Below, one piece after another: positions 32,937-43,929 of a DNA stretch of 64,000 nt. The notes below the pieces were generated by a model. That model searched no databases. It saw nothing but the letters and a program-made list of their open reading frames with translations, and was not told the DNA's origin. Made by a program: the position numbers and the translations under genes. Source of the DNA: Sphingomonas changnyeongensis (GTDB lineage: Bacteria; Pseudomonadota; Alphaproteobacteria; Sphingomonadales; Sphingomonadaceae); the NCBI RefSeq assembly GCF_009913435.1, contig NZ_CP047895.1:2116501-2180500 (forward strand), given 5' to 3'. Numbering within the stretch: position 1 is the stretch's first letter; each line of letters starts with the position of its first letter.

Positions 32937-34598
32937 TCAGAACAGGCCCTGGACCAGCCCGTCCGGATCGAGGTGAATGGCCTCCGCCGCCGGCTGGCGC
33001 GGCAGGCCCGGCATTGTCATGATGTCGCCGCAGACCGCAACGACGAACCCCGCCCCGGCCGCCAGCCGCACTTCGCGCACCGGCAGCACATGTCCCTCCG
33101 GCGCGCCGAGCAGCGCGGGATCGGCCGAGAAGCTGTATTGGGTCTTGGCGATGCAGACCGGCAGATGGCCGTGCCCGGCGGCGTCCCACGCGGCAAGCTG
33201 GCGGCGGATCGCCGGGCCGGCCTCCACCCGCTCCGCGCGGTAGATGCGCCTGGCCACGGTCTCGATCTTGTCGAACAGCGGCAGATCATCGGGGTAAAGC
33301 GGCGCGAAGCGGGCAGAGCCGCCCTCGGCCAGTGCGGCAACCGCTTCGGCCAGATCGACCGCCCCCGCCCCGCCCTCGGCCCATTGGCGGCAGACATGCA
33401 GATCCACCCAGGCGGCCGTGGCGGCGGCGCGCACCGCCGCGATCTCGGCCTCGCTGTCGCCGCCGAAATGGTTGAGCGCCACGACGACCGGCACCCCGAA
33501 CAGCCGCAGATTTTCGATATGGCGGACAAGATTGGCCGCGCCGCGCGTCACCGCCGCCACATCCTCGCGCGCCAGATCCGCGCGGGCGACGCCGCCGTTC
33601 ATCTTCAGGGCCCGGACCGTCGCCACCAGCACGGCGGCATCGGGCACAAGGCCGGCCTGCCGGCATTTGATGTCGAAGAATTTCTCCGCGCCCAGATCGG
33701 CCCCGAACCCGGCCTCGGTCACGACATAATCGGCGAGCCTGAGCGCGGTGCGCGTGGCGATCACCGAGTTGCAGCCATGGGCGATGTTGGCGAACGGGCC
33801 GCCATGGACCAGCGCGGGATTGCCGGCGAGCGTCTGGACCAGATTGGGCCGCAGCGCATCCTTCAGCAGCACCGCCATCGCGCCATCGGCCTTCAGGTCG
33901 CGCGCGGTGACGGGCCGGCGGTCGCGGGTCTGGCCGATCACGATCCGGCCCAGCCGGTCCTGCAGATCGGCGGGATCACCGGCAAGGCACAGGATCGCCA
34001 TCACCTCCGACGCCACGGTGATGTCGAAGCCGGATTCGCGCGGAAAGCCGCTGCCCGGCCCGCCCAGCCCCTGCACGGTCTGGCGCAGGGCGCGGTCGTT
34101 CATGTCGAGCACCCGCCGCCAGCTGATCCGGCGCACATCGATGTCGAGCGCATTGCCCCAATGGACATGATTGTCGATCATCGCGGCGAGCAGATTGTGC
34201 GCCGCGGTCACGGCGTGGAAATCGCCGGTGAAATGCAGGTTGATGTCGTCCATCGGGCCGATCTGGGCATGGCCGCCGCCGGTCGCCCCGCCCTTTTGCC
34301 CGAAGCACGGGCCGAGCGAGGGTTCGCGCAGGCACAGCATCGTCCGCCGCCCGGTCAGGTTGAGCGCATCGGCCAGCCCGACCGACATGGTCGTCTTGCC
34401 CTCACCAGCCGGGGTCGGGTTGATCGCGGTGACGAGGATCAGCCGCCCGTCCCGCCCCGCCGCCACCGCCTCGGGCGCGATCTTCGCCTTCAGACGTCCA
34501 TAAGGCTCGACCGCCGCCTCGGGGATGCCCGCGCGTGCAGCGATCGCGGCAATCGGCTGGAGCGTGGTGGCGCGGGCGATTTCGAGGTCGATGGTCAT
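32937..34598 (-). CDS. fhs: Formate-tetrahydrofolate ligase
   Basis: ATP-dependent ligase (553 residues) that makes 10-formyl-THF from formate. Visible motifs: [19 protein letters not shown] (P-loop), [20 protein letters not shown], and [20 protein letters not shown] lies near the C-terminus. Length matches the family. It feeds one-carbon units for purines and Met-tRNA formylation. It is separate from hflX by about 60 bp. Confidence 0.95.
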   Translation of the reverse strand: MTIDLEIARATTLQPIAAIAARAGIPEAAVEPYGRLKAKIAPEAVAAGRDGRLILVTAINPTPAGEGKTTMSVGLADALNLTGRRTMLCLREPSLGPCFGQKGGATGGGHAQIGPMDDINLHFTGDFHAVTAAHNLLAAMIDNHVHWGNALDIDVRRISWRRVLDMNDRALRQTVQGLGGPGSGFPRESGFDITVASEVMAILCLAGDPADLQDRLGRIVIGQTRDRRPVTARDLKADGAMAVLLKDALRPNLVQTLAGNPALVHGGPFANIAHGCNSVIATRTALRLADYVVTEAGFGADLGAEKFFDIKCRQAGLVPDAAVLVATVRALKMNGGVARADLAREDVAAVTRGAANLVRHIENLRLFGVPVVVALNHFGGDSEAEIAAVRAAATAAWVDLHVCRQWAEGGAGAVDLAEAVAALAEGGSARFAPLYPDDLPLFDKIETVARRIYRAERVEAGPAIRRQLAAWDAAGHGHLPVCIAKTQYSFSADPALLGAPEGHVLPVREVRLAAGAGFVVAVCGDIMTMPGLPRQPAAEAIHLDPDGLVQGLF

Positions 34599-34657
34599 TT
34601 CGGGGGCGTAGGCGATTTTGCCCTTCCCGCCAATCGGCCCGCCGATCGGCCCTGCAA

Positions 34658-35952
34658 TCAGGCGCGCGGCGGGTCGATCCGGGTCAGGAACCGGTTCCAG
34701 TCAGCATCCGACAGGCGCACGTTGAACGCGACCCGATCGTCGCGGATCTCGCTGCCCAGCACCTCGCCATGCTCGTGCAGCCAGGCCGCGCCCGCGCCGT
34801 CGGCCAGCGCCAGATCGACATGGCGGACCCGGTTGCTCGCCGTCAGCCGATCCGACAGCAGCCGCTTCAGCGCATCCACGCCCTCACCCGACAGGGCGGA
34901 GACGAGCACCACATCGTCGCGCCGTGCCGCCTCGGCGCGGACGGCGTCGGCGGCATCGCCCAGCCGGTCGGCCTTGTTCCACACCTCGATGCGCGGCGCC
35001 TCCGCGCCGATTTCGGCCAGCACCTTTTCGACATCGGATGCCTGCGCCTCGCTGTCGGGATGGGCGATGTCGCGGACATGGACGATCAGATCGGCTGAAA
35101 TCACCTCTTCCAGCGTGGCGCGGAACGCCGCGACCAGCTGCGTCGGCAGGTCGGACACGAACCCCACCGTGTCGGACAGGATCGCCTTGTCCAGCCCCGG
35201 CAGGCTGATCTGCCGCATCGTCGGATCAAGCGTTGCAAACAGCAGATCCTCGGCCATCACCCGCGCCCCGGTCAGCCGGTTGAACAGCGTCGATTTGCCG
35301 GCATTGGTATAACCGACGAGCGCGATCACCGGCCAGGGCGCGCGCCGCCGCCGGTCGCGGTGCAGCGTGCGGGTGCGCGTGACCGTTTCCAGTTCGCGGC
35401 GCAGCCGCGCCATGCGGTCGCGGATCATCCGCCGGTCGGCCTCGATCTGGGTTTCGCCGGGGCCGCCCAGAAAGCCGAAGCCGCCGCGCTGGCGCTCCAG
35501 ATGGGTCCAGCTGCGCACCAGCCGCCCGGCCTGATAGTCGAGATGCGCCAGCTCGACCTGCAACCGCCCTCGGCGGTAGCGGCGCGTTCGCCGAAGATTT
35601 CAAGGATCAGGCCGGTGCGGTCGATCACCTTGGCCTTGACCGCCTGTTCAAGGTTGCGCTGCTGGACCGGGGTGATCGCCCCGTCGACGATCAGCAGCTG
35701 CGCGTCGTGCGCGGCGATCGCGGCGGCAATCTCCTCCACCTGGCCGCTGCCGAACAGGGTCGCCGGCTTGGGAGCGCGGATGCGCAGCGCGATGCGTTCG
35801 CGCACATCGATGCCGATGGCGAGCGCAAGGCCGGCGGCTTCGTCCAGCCGCGCCTCGGTGTCGCGCGGATCGCCCTGGCGCAGGTCGGGATGGGCAATGA
35901 CCGCCCGCGCACCACGCGCAAACTCGTCCGGATCACGTTCAAAACCACTCAT
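34658..35952 (-). pseudogene. hflX: GTPase HflX, frame broken near 35560 (probable sequence error)
   Basis: Ribosome-associated GTPase that splits stalled ribosomes under stress. The N-terminal half (from ATG 35952; GARAVIAHPD, SGQVEEIAA, IVDGAITPVQQRN) and the C-terminal half (GGPGETQIEADRR, then GYTNAGKSTLFNRL, DTVGFVSDLP and NKAD) lie in different frames. At about 35560 the - strand reads GAG-GGC-GGT-TGC; one extra G gives GAG-GGG-CGG-TTG-CAG and restores the family sequence RLQVELAHLDYQ. The break is therefore most simply a missing base. Next to hfq, as in many proteobacteria. Confidence 0.9.
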
Positions 35953-36012
35953 CGGCACCAGATAGGCGCGATGACGGCCCGGCTCAACCGCAGCCGGCGG
36001 CGCAGGGGCGGA

Positions 36013-36498
36013 TCAGTCGCCCTGTTCCTGCTCTTCGGCAAGGTTGAGCGGGTGGGCCGGCTGCACGGTCGAGATCGCGTGCTTGTAAACCAGCTGGGTC
36101 TGGTCGTCGCGGCGCAGCAACAGGCAGAACAGGTCGAACGCCGCGACCTCGCCCTGCAGCATCACGCCGTTGACGAGGAACATCGTCACCGGATCGCCGC
36201 TGCGGCGCACGGCGTTCAGGAACACCTCCTGAAGCAGCGCCGGGCGCTTGCTGCTTTCGGCAAAGGCCCGTTCGATCGGGGCGAGATCGACCGGCTGGGC
36301 GGGCATGACGGTCGAGATCGCATGCTTGTAGACAAGCTGCGAGTTGCCGTCGCGGCGCAGCAGCACCGAGAAATTGTCGAACCAGGTGATGATGCCCTGC
36401 AGCTTCACACCCTTGACCAGGAACATGGTCACCGGCGTCTTCGACTTGCGCAGCGAGTTCAGGAACATGTCCTGGAGATTGTTGACCTTGTCGGCCAT
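36013..36498 (-). CDS. hfq: Tandem-domain RNA chaperone Hfq
   Basis: RNA chaperone of 161 residues made of two Sm-like domains fused in tandem, rather than the usual single domain of 70-100 residues. Unit 1 (about 5-75) and unit 2 (about 85-158) share VTMFLV(K/N)GV.LQG, a F(D)..LLLRRD core and an identical YKHAISTV Sm2 motif. Such double Hfq is known in sphingomonads and Zymomonas; it would build a six-domain ring from three chains. It lies between hflX and ntrX. Confidence 0.93.
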   Translation of the reverse strand: MADKVNNLQDMFLNSLRKSKTPVTMFLVKGVKLQGIITWFDNFSVLLRRDGNSQLVYKHAISTVMPAQPVDLAPIERAFAESSKRPALLQEVFLNAVRRSGDPVTMFLVNGVMLQGEVAAFDLFCLLLRRDDQTQLVYKHAISTVQPAHPLNLAEEQEQGD

Positions 36499-36602
36499 GT
36501 CAGATCCTCCGCTCTTTCCGGCGGCTTTAAGGCCCGCCCAAATACAGGCTGACCAAGCATAGCGCCGCCGGTCCGTAACGTCGAGAGGCAGTTACACCCC
36601 GC

Positions 36603-37985
36603 TCATTCATCGTCGCGCTGGTCGGCAAGGCCAAGCAGCTTGAGCTTGCGGTGCAGAGCCGATCTTTCCATCCCGATAAAGCTCGCCGTGCGCGAGATAT
36701 TGCCCGAAAAACGGCGGATCTGGATGCGCAGATATTCGCGCTCGAACGTCTCCCGCGCCTCGCGCAGCGGTGCGCCCATGATCGCGGTCGCGCTCGCGCT
36801 TGTCGCCACCTGCGGCTGGGCCGACAGGATTTCGGGCGGCAGCATGTCGAGCTCGATCCGCCCGATCCGGTCGCCAGGGGCCATGATGATCGTGCGTTCA
36901 ACGATGTTGCGCAGCTGGCGCACATTGCCGGGCCAGTCATAGGCCTGAAGCGCGGCCACCGCATCATCGGCCAGATCCGGGGTCGGCACCCGCCGCTCTG
37001 CCGCATAGCGCGCCACGAAATGATCGACGAGCGCGGGGATGTCCTCGCGCCGCTCGGCAAGCGGCGGCAGATGCACGGGGACGACATTCAGCCGGTAATA
37101 GAGGTCCTCGCGGAATTGCCCGGCGGCGATTTCGCCCGGCAGGTCCTTGGCGGTCGCCGACACGACGCGGACATCGACCTTGACCGTCCGCTGCCCGCCG
37201 ATGCGCACAAAGCTCTGATCGGTCAGCACGCGCAGGATCTTGGCCTGGGTGGTGACCGGCATGTCGGCGATCTCGTCGAGGAACAATGTGCCGCCATGCG
37301 CCTGTTCGAGCAGGCCGGGCCGGCTGACCTCGCCGCCATCCTCGACGCCGAACAGCTCCTCCTCGACCCGCTCGGGCGTCATCCGCGCAGCGCTGACGAT
37401 CACGAACGGCGCATCGGCGCGCGGGCTCCACAGATGCAGCAGCCGCGCCGCCACTTCCTTGCCGACCCCTGCCGGGCCGGTGACCAGCACCCGGCTGCCG
37501 GTCGGGGCCACGCGCTTCAATGTCGCGCGCACGACGTTGATCGCCGAGCTGTTGCCGGTCAGTTCGTCGCCGCCGCCGATCTGCGCCTTGAGTGTCGCAT
37601 TTTCGCGGCGCAGCCGTTCGGTCTCGGTCGCGCGGCTGACCAGATGGAGCAGCCGTTCGGCCTCGAACGGCTTTTCGATGAAATCGGCCGCCCCGCGCCG
37701 GATCGCGGTCACCGCGGTGTCGAGATTGCCATGCCCCGAAATCACCAGCACCGGCAGCGATGGATCGCGGCGCTTGATCTCGTCGAGCAGGTCCAGCCCG
37801 TCGAGCCGCGACCCCTGCAGCCAGACATCGAGCAGGACGAGCGAGGGGCGCCGGTCGCGGATCGCGTCCAGCGCGCTGTCGCTGTCGGCCGCCCCGCGCG
37901 CGGTATAGCCTTCATCCTCCAGCACGCCTGACACCAGGTCGCGAATGTCCTGTTCGTCGTCGACAATCAAAACATCGAGCGCCAT
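36603..37985 (-). CDS. ntrX: Response regulator NtrX
   Basis: NtrC-family regulator of 460 residues: receiver domain (DDEQD, phosphoacceptor in LLDVWLQG, Lys in EKPF), AAA+ ATPase (GPAGVGKEVAARLLH, ELFGVEDGGE, GGTLFLDEIADMP) and a C-terminal Fis-type HTH. The sigma-54 contact loop GAFTGA is missing (ELFGVEDGGEVSRPG), as is usual for alphaproteobacterial NtrX, which acts mostly without sigma-54. It pairs with NtrY directly upstream. Confidence 0.94.
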   Translation of the reverse strand: MALDVLIVDDEQDIRDLVSGVLEDEGYTARGAADSDSALDAIRDRRPSLVLLDVWLQGSRLDGLDLLDEIKRRDPSLPVLVISGHGNLDTAVTAIRRGAADFIEKPFEAERLLHLVSRATETERLRRENATLKAQIGGGDELTGNSSAINVVRATLKRVAPTGSRVLVTGPAGVGKEVAARLLHLWSPRADAPFVIVSAARMTPERVEEELFGVEDGGEVSRPGLLEQAHGGTLFLDEIADMPVTTQAKILRVLTDQSFVRIGGQRTVKVDVRVVSATAKDLPGEIAAGQFREDLYYRLNVVPVHLPPLAERREDIPALVDHFVARYAAERRVPTPDLADDAVAALQAYDWPGNVRQLRNIVERTIIMAPGDRIGRIELDMLPPEILSAQPQVATSASATAIMGAPLREARETFEREYLRIQIRRFSGNISRTASFIGMERSALHRKLKLLGLADQRDDE

Positions 37986-38054
37986 CGCCGTCCTTCCATT
38001 CCACGCTTCAGTCCGCGCCCCCGCGTCATATGCCTCCCCCGGGCGATGTGTGCG

Positions 38055-40286
38055 TCATGTCACCGCCTCCAGCCCGTCCGCCTTGCCGGCAAGCGGCGCG
38101 AGCGCACCGGGATCGAGCAGGATGCGCACAACCGCCCCGCCGCCGTCCCGGTCATGCAGATCGATCGTGCCCAGATGTTCCTCGACGATCTTCTTGACGA
38201 TCGCGAGGCCAAGGCCGGTGCCACGCGCGCGCAGCGTCACATAAGGCTCGAACAGCCGCGCCCGCTCGCTCGGCAGGCCCGCTCCGTCATCGGCGACCGT
38301 CACCACCAGCCGCCTTGGCCCCTCATCGGCGATGGTCATTTCGACCATGCCGGAGGCAGCGCCCTCGCCCGACCGCCGGCCGATCGCTTCGACGGCGTTC
38401 TTGACGATGTTGGTCAGCGCCTGACCGAGCTGGCGACGGTCGCACACCAGCACCGGGGCAGGATCGGGCGCATTCAGGACGAAGCGGATGCCCGGATGCG
38501 CGACCTCGTGCAGGAACATCGCCTGGCGAGCGATATCGACAATCGATTCGGCTGCGAACATCGGCTTGGGCATGCGCGCGAAGGACGAGAATTCATCGAC
38601 CATGCGGCGCAGATCGCCCACCTGCCGCACGATCGTGTCGGTCAGCCGGTCAAAGGTCGCACGATCGGCGGCGATCTCCTTGCCATAGCGGCGCTGCAAC
38701 CGCTCCGCCGCCAACTGGATCGGGGTCAGCGGGTTCTTGATCTCATGCGCGATGCGGCGCGCGACATCGGACCAGGCGGCGCGGCGCTGGTCGAGCAGCT
38801 GCTGGGTGATGTCGTCGAATGTGATCACATGGCCGCGCGCATCGGCGACGATCTTGACGGCCAGCGTCCGCGTCTCCCCGTCCCGCACCAGCTGCACCAC
38901 CGGTTCCAGATCCGCCCCGTCGAGCAGCCGCGCCAGATCGGGCGCGACATCGTCCAGCCGCGCGCCGACCGGATCGCCCGCCATCGCCAGAAACGCCGCC
39001 GCCGAGCTGTTGATCAGCAGGATGCGCCGCTCGGCATCGATCGAAACCACCCCCGCGGTCACGCCCGACAGCACCGCCTCGGTAAAGGCCCGGCGGCGGT
39101 CGAGCTGGTCATTGGCCGCAACCAGCGCCTGGGTCTGTTCCTGCAGCCGCTCGGTCATGCGGTTGAACGCAAAGGCGAGCGTGCCGATTTCGTCGCGCGA
39201 GCGCGGGGCCTCCACCCGCGCGGCCAGATCCCCCGCCGCGACCTTGCGCGCCGCATCGACAAGTTCCCCGACCGGCCTGACCAGCCGGTCCGCCACGGTC
39301 AGCGCAATCCACACCGCCGCGCCGACGATCAGCAGCGAAATCAGCAGCAACGCGGCGTTGAAGCGCAGCTGCAGGGTGCGCGACCGCTCCAGCAGCGCGC
39401 GGTAGTCGGTCAGCACCGCCGCCGCCCGGCGCGACTGGGACAGGGCGTTCAGGTCGGTCGCACGCGACGCATAGAGATAGGTCGGCGAATCCGGCAACAG
39501 CCGCGTCACCGCCTCGATCCGGTCCATGCTGTTGGTCACGACCACCGGCACGCCCCGGCCCAGTTCGCGCACGATGTCGGGCGACACGCGCTCCTCGACA
39601 GGGCGCGAGTCGGGATTGACCATCGCCAGCGTTCGCGCCGTTCCGTCGGGCGAAATCGTCACGATGGCGGATTCGCTCAGCTTGCGGGCGAGCACCTGCC
39701 AGCCATAGCCTTCGGCAAACTCGGGACTGGCGAGCGTCGCCTCGCGCAGGAAATCGCGCAGGTCGCCCGCCATCGTCACCGTCTCATCGGCGACGTCGCG
39801 GCGCTTTTCGCGGTAATAGCCCTGGGCCAGTTCGCTCGCATTTTCGAGCATCCCCCGCGCCCGATCCGAAAACCAGAACTCGACGCCATATTGAAACAGC
39901 AGCGACGCGAAAATGACGACGAGCAGCGTCGGCACGGCGGCGATCGTCGAAAACAGCGCCACCAGCCGGACATGCAGCCGCCCGCCCCCGCCGACCGGCG
40001 AACGTGCGGCGCGGCGCATCGCCACCCGCCGCCCGAGCAGCACGAGCAGCGCAATCGCCGGCACCAGATTGGCGACCAGCAGCAGCGCCATGAATGGCGG
40101 CGACAGCGGGGAGTTGGCCGGCTGGCGGGCGAGCAGGAAGTAGCTGCCGATGCCAATGGCGATCGCGGCAACCAGCGTTGCGAGTTCGAGCAGCGGGACA
40201 TAACGGGTCCGCCCGCGCGCCACTGCAAACGCCCGCTGCCAGCGCGGGATCGGTCGCGGTGCCGCCTGATGCAAACCGGCATTCAT
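38055..40286 (-). CDS. ntrY: Membrane sensor kinase NtrY
   Basis: Sensor histidine kinase of about 743 residues. Four TM helices (two near 30-75, one near 95-115, one near 300-322) flank a periplasmic region. A HAMP domain (RPVGELVDAARKVAAGDL), a PAS domain, and the HisKA box AHEIKNPLTPIQ follow, then the HATPase motifs NIVKNAVEAIG, ADDGAGLP and GTGLGLAIVKKI. ATG 40286 is preferred to an upstream in-frame codon at 40337. It signals nitrogen or redox state to NtrX. Confidence 0.92.
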   Translation of the reverse strand: MNAGLHQAAPRPIPRWQRAFAVARGRTRYVPLLELATLVAAIAIGIGSYFLLARQPANSPLSPPFMALLLVANLVPAIALLVLLGRRVAMRRAARSPVGGGGRLHVRLVALFSTIAAVPTLLVVIFASLLFQYGVEFWFSDRARGMLENASELAQGYYREKRRDVADETVTMAGDLRDFLREATLASPEFAEGYGWQVLARKLSESAIVTISPDGTARTLAMVNPDSRPVEERVSPDIVRELGRGVPVVVTNSMDRIEAVTRLLPDSPTYLYASRATDLNALSQSRRAAAVLTDYRALLERSRTLQLRFNAALLLISLLIVGAAVWIALTVADRLVRPVGELVDAARKVAAGDLAARVEAPRSRDEIGTLAFAFNRMTERLQEQTQALVAANDQLDRRRAFTEAVLSGVTAGVVSIDAERRILLINSSAAAFLAMAGDPVGARLDDVAPDLARLLDGADLEPVVQLVRDGETRTLAVKIVADARGHVITFDDITQQLLDQRRAAWSDVARRIAHEIKNPLTPIQLAAERLQRRYGKEIAADRATFDRLTDTIVRQVGDLRRMVDEFSSFARMPKPMFAAESIVDIARQAMFLHEVAHPGIRFVLNAPDPAPVLVCDRRQLGQALTNIVKNAVEAIGRRSGEGAASGMVEMTIADEGPRRLVVTVADDGAGLPSERARLFEPYVTLRARGTGLGLAIVKKIVEEHLGTIDLHDRDGGGAVVRILLDPGALAPLAGKADGLEAVT

Positions 40287-40372
40287 CGTTGCATCATTAC
40301 AACAGATTGATGCTCCGGCAAGCGGATGTTGCCGCAAGGCAACAGTTGGCTGCCATGATCGCGGCGCGCGGC

Positions 40373-41797
40373 TCAGCCCCGGCGGCGCGCGCGCTGCGGA
40401 TCGATGCCATGATCGGCCAGCTTCTTGCGCAGCGTGTTGCGGTTCAGCCCCAGCAGCGACGCAGCGCGCAACTGATTGCCGCCGGTCGCGGCCAGCGCCG
40501 CGGTCAGCAGCGGCCCCTCGATCGTGGCGACGATGCGGTCATACAGGCCGTCGGGGGGCAGGCCCGGATGATGTTCGGCGAACAGGGCGGCGAGCGCACG
40601 TTCGATCAGCATCGCCAGATCCGCCTGCTGCGGATCATCGGCGGGCTGGGCGAGCGCCCCCAGATGGCGCTCGATCGTCGCCGCGCCGATCCGGTCCTCG
40701 CGCGCGAGCACGGCCAGGCGGCGCATCAGATTTTCCAGCTCGCGGACATTGCCGGGCCAGCCATGCGCGGCCAGCCGGTCAAGCGCGTCGCGGCCAAGCG
40801 TCTTGCGCGGCAGCCCCTCGCCCGCCGCCTGATCGAGGAAATGATTGGCCAGCAGCTCGATATCCTCACGCCGGCGGCGCAGCGGCGGGACGTCGATCGG
40901 CACCACGTTCAGCCGGTAATAGAGATCCTCGCGGAACACCCCCTGCTCGATCAGGCGCGGCAAATGCTTGTGGGTCGCGGCGATCACGCGCACATCGGCG
41001 CGCTCCAGCCGCGCCCCGCCGACCAGATGATATTCGCCGGTCTGGAGCACGCGCAGCAGCCGGGTCTGCGCCTCGAGCGGCATGTCGCCGATTTCATCGA
41101 GGAACAGCGTGCCGCCGCGCGCCTGTTCGAACCGGCCCGGCGTGCGCGCCTGCGCGCCGGTAAAGGCCCCGCGTTCATGGCCGAACAGTTCGGATTCGAT
41201 CAGCTCGCGCGGGATGGCGGCCATGTTGATCGCCACGAACGGCGCACCGGCGCGCGGCCCCAGCTCATGGATCGCCCGCGCGATCAGCTCCTTGCCGGTC
41301 CCGCTTTCGCCCATCACCAGCACCGACAGGTCGGTGGCGACGACGCGGGCAATGGTGCGGTAGACGTCCTGCATCGCCGCCGAGCGGCCGATCAGCGGCA
41401 TCCGGTCGAGCGGCGCGGTGCGCGGCGCGGGTTCGGCCCGGCCGCGCGCCAGCAGCCCGCTGTCGACCGCGCGCACCAGTTCGTCGAGATCAAACGGCTT
41501 GGGCAGATATTCATACGCGCCGCGTTCGGTGGCGCGCACCGCGGTGGTCAGCGTGTTCTGTGCCGACATGACGATCACCGGAATGTCCGGCCTGCGGGCG
41601 GCCAGCCGCTCGACCGCTTCCAGCCCGTCGCCATCGGGCAGGACGACATCGGTGATGAACAGGTCCGCCCGCGCAATCGCCCCCGCCGCCGCCGATATGG
41701 TGCCGACCCCCGTCACCGTATGGCCGGCGCGCCTCAGCCCGGCGGTCACCACCGTCCGGATCGCGGCATCGTCGTCGAGAAGCAGGATATGGGCCAT
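40373..41797 (-). CDS. ntrC: Nitrogen regulator NtrC
   Basis: Sigma-54 activator of 474 residues: receiver (LLDDDAAIR, FITDVVLPDGDG, KPF), AAA+ domain (GESGTGKELIARAIH, ESELFGHERGAFTGAQ with the intact GAFTGA loop, FLDEIGDMPLEAQ) and a Fis-type HTH (GNQLRAASLLGLNRNTLRKK). ATG 41797 is taken as start because an upstream extension is not family-like. It controls nitrogen-assimilation genes with NtrB. Confidence 0.95.
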   Translation of the reverse strand: MAHILLLDDDAAIRTVVTAGLRRAGHTVTGVGTISAAAGAIARADLFITDVVLPDGDGLEAVERLAARRPDIPVIVMSAQNTLTTAVRATERGAYEYLPKPFDLDELVRAVDSGLLARGRAEPAPRTAPLDRMPLIGRSAAMQDVYRTIARVVATDLSVLVMGESGTGKELIARAIHELGPRAGAPFVAINMAAIPRELIESELFGHERGAFTGAQARTPGRFEQARGGTLFLDEIGDMPLEAQTRLLRVLQTGEYHLVGGARLERADVRVIAATHKHLPRLIEQGVFREDLYYRLNVVPIDVPPLRRRREDIELLANHFLDQAAGEGLPRKTLGRDALDRLAAHGWPGNVRELENLMRRLAVLAREDRIGAATIERHLGALAQPADDPQQADLAMLIERALAALFAEHHPGLPPDGLYDRIVATIEGPLLTAALAATGGNQLRAASLLGLNRNTLRKKLADHGIDPQRARRRG

Positions 41798-41804
41798 TAC
41801 CCTC

Positions 41805-42877
41805 TCATTGCGCGCGCGGCAGGAGCAGGCGGAACACCGTGCGCCCGTCTTCACGCGAATAGCGCAGGATGCCGCCCATGTCGCGGGCGAGCTTGTCAGC
41901 GAGCGCGAGGCCCAGGCCCTGCCCGCCCCGCTTGGTGGTCACGAAGGGTTCGAACAGATGCTCGACCAGATCCTCGGGCACGCCGGGGCCGTCGTCGCTG
42001 ACGCGGATCTCGATCGGCAGGGCGACGCGGCGGCCGCTGCCATCGGCCACCGAGACGCCGTGGCGATAGGCGGTGGCGATCTGGATCAGCCCCTTGTCCG
42101 CCACCGCCTCGGCGGCGTTTTTCAACAGGTTGATGAGCAGCTGGGCAAGCGAGTCGCGGTGGGTGAGCACCGGCGGCAGCGACGGATCATAGCGTTCCTC
42201 GATCACCGCATGGGCGGCAAAGCCCGATGCCGCCACCAGCCGCACATGCTCCAGCACCGTATAGAGATTTTCCGGCGCCAGCGGCACCGGCCGTTCGTCG
42301 GTGAACTGCTGCATCCGGTCGATCAGCGCGGCGATCCGGTCCACTTCGCCGCGGATCAGACGGGTCAGCGCCTGCGCCTCGCCGCGCACCTCGCTTTCGA
42401 TCAGCTGCGCGGCGCCGCGAATGCCCGACAGCGGATTTTTGATTTCATGCGCAAGCATCGCTGCCGCGCCGACCGCGCTGCGCCCGGCCCGCTCGCGCGC
42501 CGGGCCCAGCCCCCGCGTCACCGCCCCTGCTGCAGCACGAGCACGCGCCAGCCCGGGCGGTCGAGCACCGGGCCGACCAGAAAATCCACCCTCAGCCTCA
42601 GCCCGCGCGTCGTCATCAGCGGCTGGTCATACAGCGCCAGCGCCCCGTCGCTGCCGGTGCGGCGGACATAATCGAGCGGCGGCACGATCAGATCGGCCAG
42701 CGGCCGCCCGCGCATCGTCGCGACGCCGATGTTGAGCAGATTTTCAGCGGCTGCATTGGCCTCGCGCACCCGCTCGTCGGGGTCGAGCACGATCAGCGGC
42801 GTCGGCAGCGCGGCAATGATCTCCGCCGCTGCTATGCCCGCCGCGCCGGAGATCAGGCTGCTGCCCGGCTCAGCCAC
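41805..42877 (-). pseudogene. ntrB: Sensor kinase NtrB, frame broken near 42519 (probable sequence error)
   Basis: The first part (GTG 42877 to TGA 42518) has the PAS domain (ALPTPLIVLDPDERV, ANAAAENLLNIG). The kinase part lies in the next frame down to 41805, with MLAHEIKNPLSGIRGAAQLIE, LINLLKNAAEAV, DDGPGVPEDL and GGQGLGLALADKL. At the junction the - strand reads GGGGCGGTGACG; one more G before TGA removes the stop and joins the halves. The start overlaps the end of dusB by 25 bp. If the break is real, a GTG at 42521 could restart the kinase half. Confidence 0.88.
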
Positions 42878-43851
42878 GGGGCGTAGAATTCGGCGAGCAT
42901 CGCCAGCACCCGGTCCGCCGAGGCTTCCTGGTTCACCCGGTTGCGGAACTCGGCCGACCCGGTCAGGCCGCGCGTGTACCAGCCGATATGCTTGCGCGCC
43001 ATGTTGACGCCGGTCGTCTCGCCGTAATGATCGAGCATCGCGTGGTAATGCTCGACGATCAGGTGATATTGCTCCTCGATCGTCGGGTCGGGCATCGCCT
43101 GGCCGGTCGCGAACCAGCGCATCACCTGGGCGAGCAGCCACGGCTTGCCATAGGCACCCCGGCCGATCATCACCCCGTCCGCCCCCGATTGTTCGAGCGC
43201 CTGTTCGGCGTCCGCAATCGAGCAGATGTCGCCATTGACGATCACCGGCACCTTCACCGCCTGCTTGACCCGCGCGACGAACGCCCAGTCGGCCTCGCCT
43301 TTGTACATCTGGCAGCGGGTGCGGCCATGCACGGTGATCATCCGCACGCCCAGATCCTCGGCGATGCGTGCCAGTTCGGGCGCATTGAGGCTCTGATGGT
43401 CCCAGCCCATCCGCATCTTGAGCGTGACCGGGCGGCTCACCGCCTTGACCGTCGCCTCGATGATCGCGGCAGCGAGCGGCAGGTCGCGCATCAGCGCCGA
43501 TCCGGCATCGCCGTTCACCACCTTCTTGACCGGGCAGCCCATGTTGATGTCGATGATCGCCGCCCCGCGATCCTCGTTCAGCCGCGCGGCCTCGGCCATT
43601 TCGCGGGGGCTGCAGCCGGCAAGCTGCATCGACACCGGTTCCTCGATCGGGTCCCAGGCCGCCTTTTGCAGCGACTGGCGCGTTTCGCGGATCATCGCCT
43701 GGCTGGCGATCATCTCGGTGACGTTCAGGCCGGAGCCATAGCGCCGCACGATCCGCCGGAACGGCAGATCGGTGACGCCGGTCATCGGCGCCAGCAGCAC
43801 GGGGCTTTCGATCCGCACCGGACCGATCTCGATGGGCTTCAGTCGGGACAT
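42853..43851 (-). CDS. dusB: tRNA-dihydrouridine synthase B
   Basis: FMN enzyme (332 residues) that reduces uridines in tRNA D-loops. Motifs: [26 protein letters not shown] with the catalytic Cys, [19 protein letters not shown] and VNGDICS with [12 protein letters not shown] 43851 is chosen over a 150-bp longer frame that reads into the ispDF upstream region. A dusB-ntrBC-ntrYX order is common in alphaproteobacteria. Confidence 0.94.
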   Translation of the reverse strand: MSRLKPIEIGPVRIESPVLLAPMTGVTDLPFRRIVRRYGSGLNVTEMIASQAMIRETRQSLQKAAWDPIEEPVSMQLAGCSPREMAEAARLNEDRGAAIIDINMGCPVKKVVNGDAGSALMRDLPLAAAIIEATVKAVSRPVTLKMRMGWDHQSLNAPELARIAEDLGVRMITVHGRTRCQMYKGEADWAFVARVKQAVKVPVIVNGDICSIADAEQALEQSGADGVMIGRGAYGKPWLLAQVMRWFATGQAMPDPTIEEQYHLIVEHYHAMLDHYGETTGVNMARKHIGWYTRGLTGSAEFRNRVNQEASADRVLAMLAEFYAPWLSRAAA

Positions 43852-43929
43852 GATGTGCCTTGAAAAGAGGCAGTGCCATAGCCGTGTCGGGCCTTTCCGA
43901 CAAGGCAGGAGCGGTCTATCGCCGGACGC

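Noticed and set aside
42518..43903. Long - strand frame across dusB
   Set aside because: Only its last 120 codons (the NtrB PAS part) are real; the rest is a shadow of dusB in another frame.
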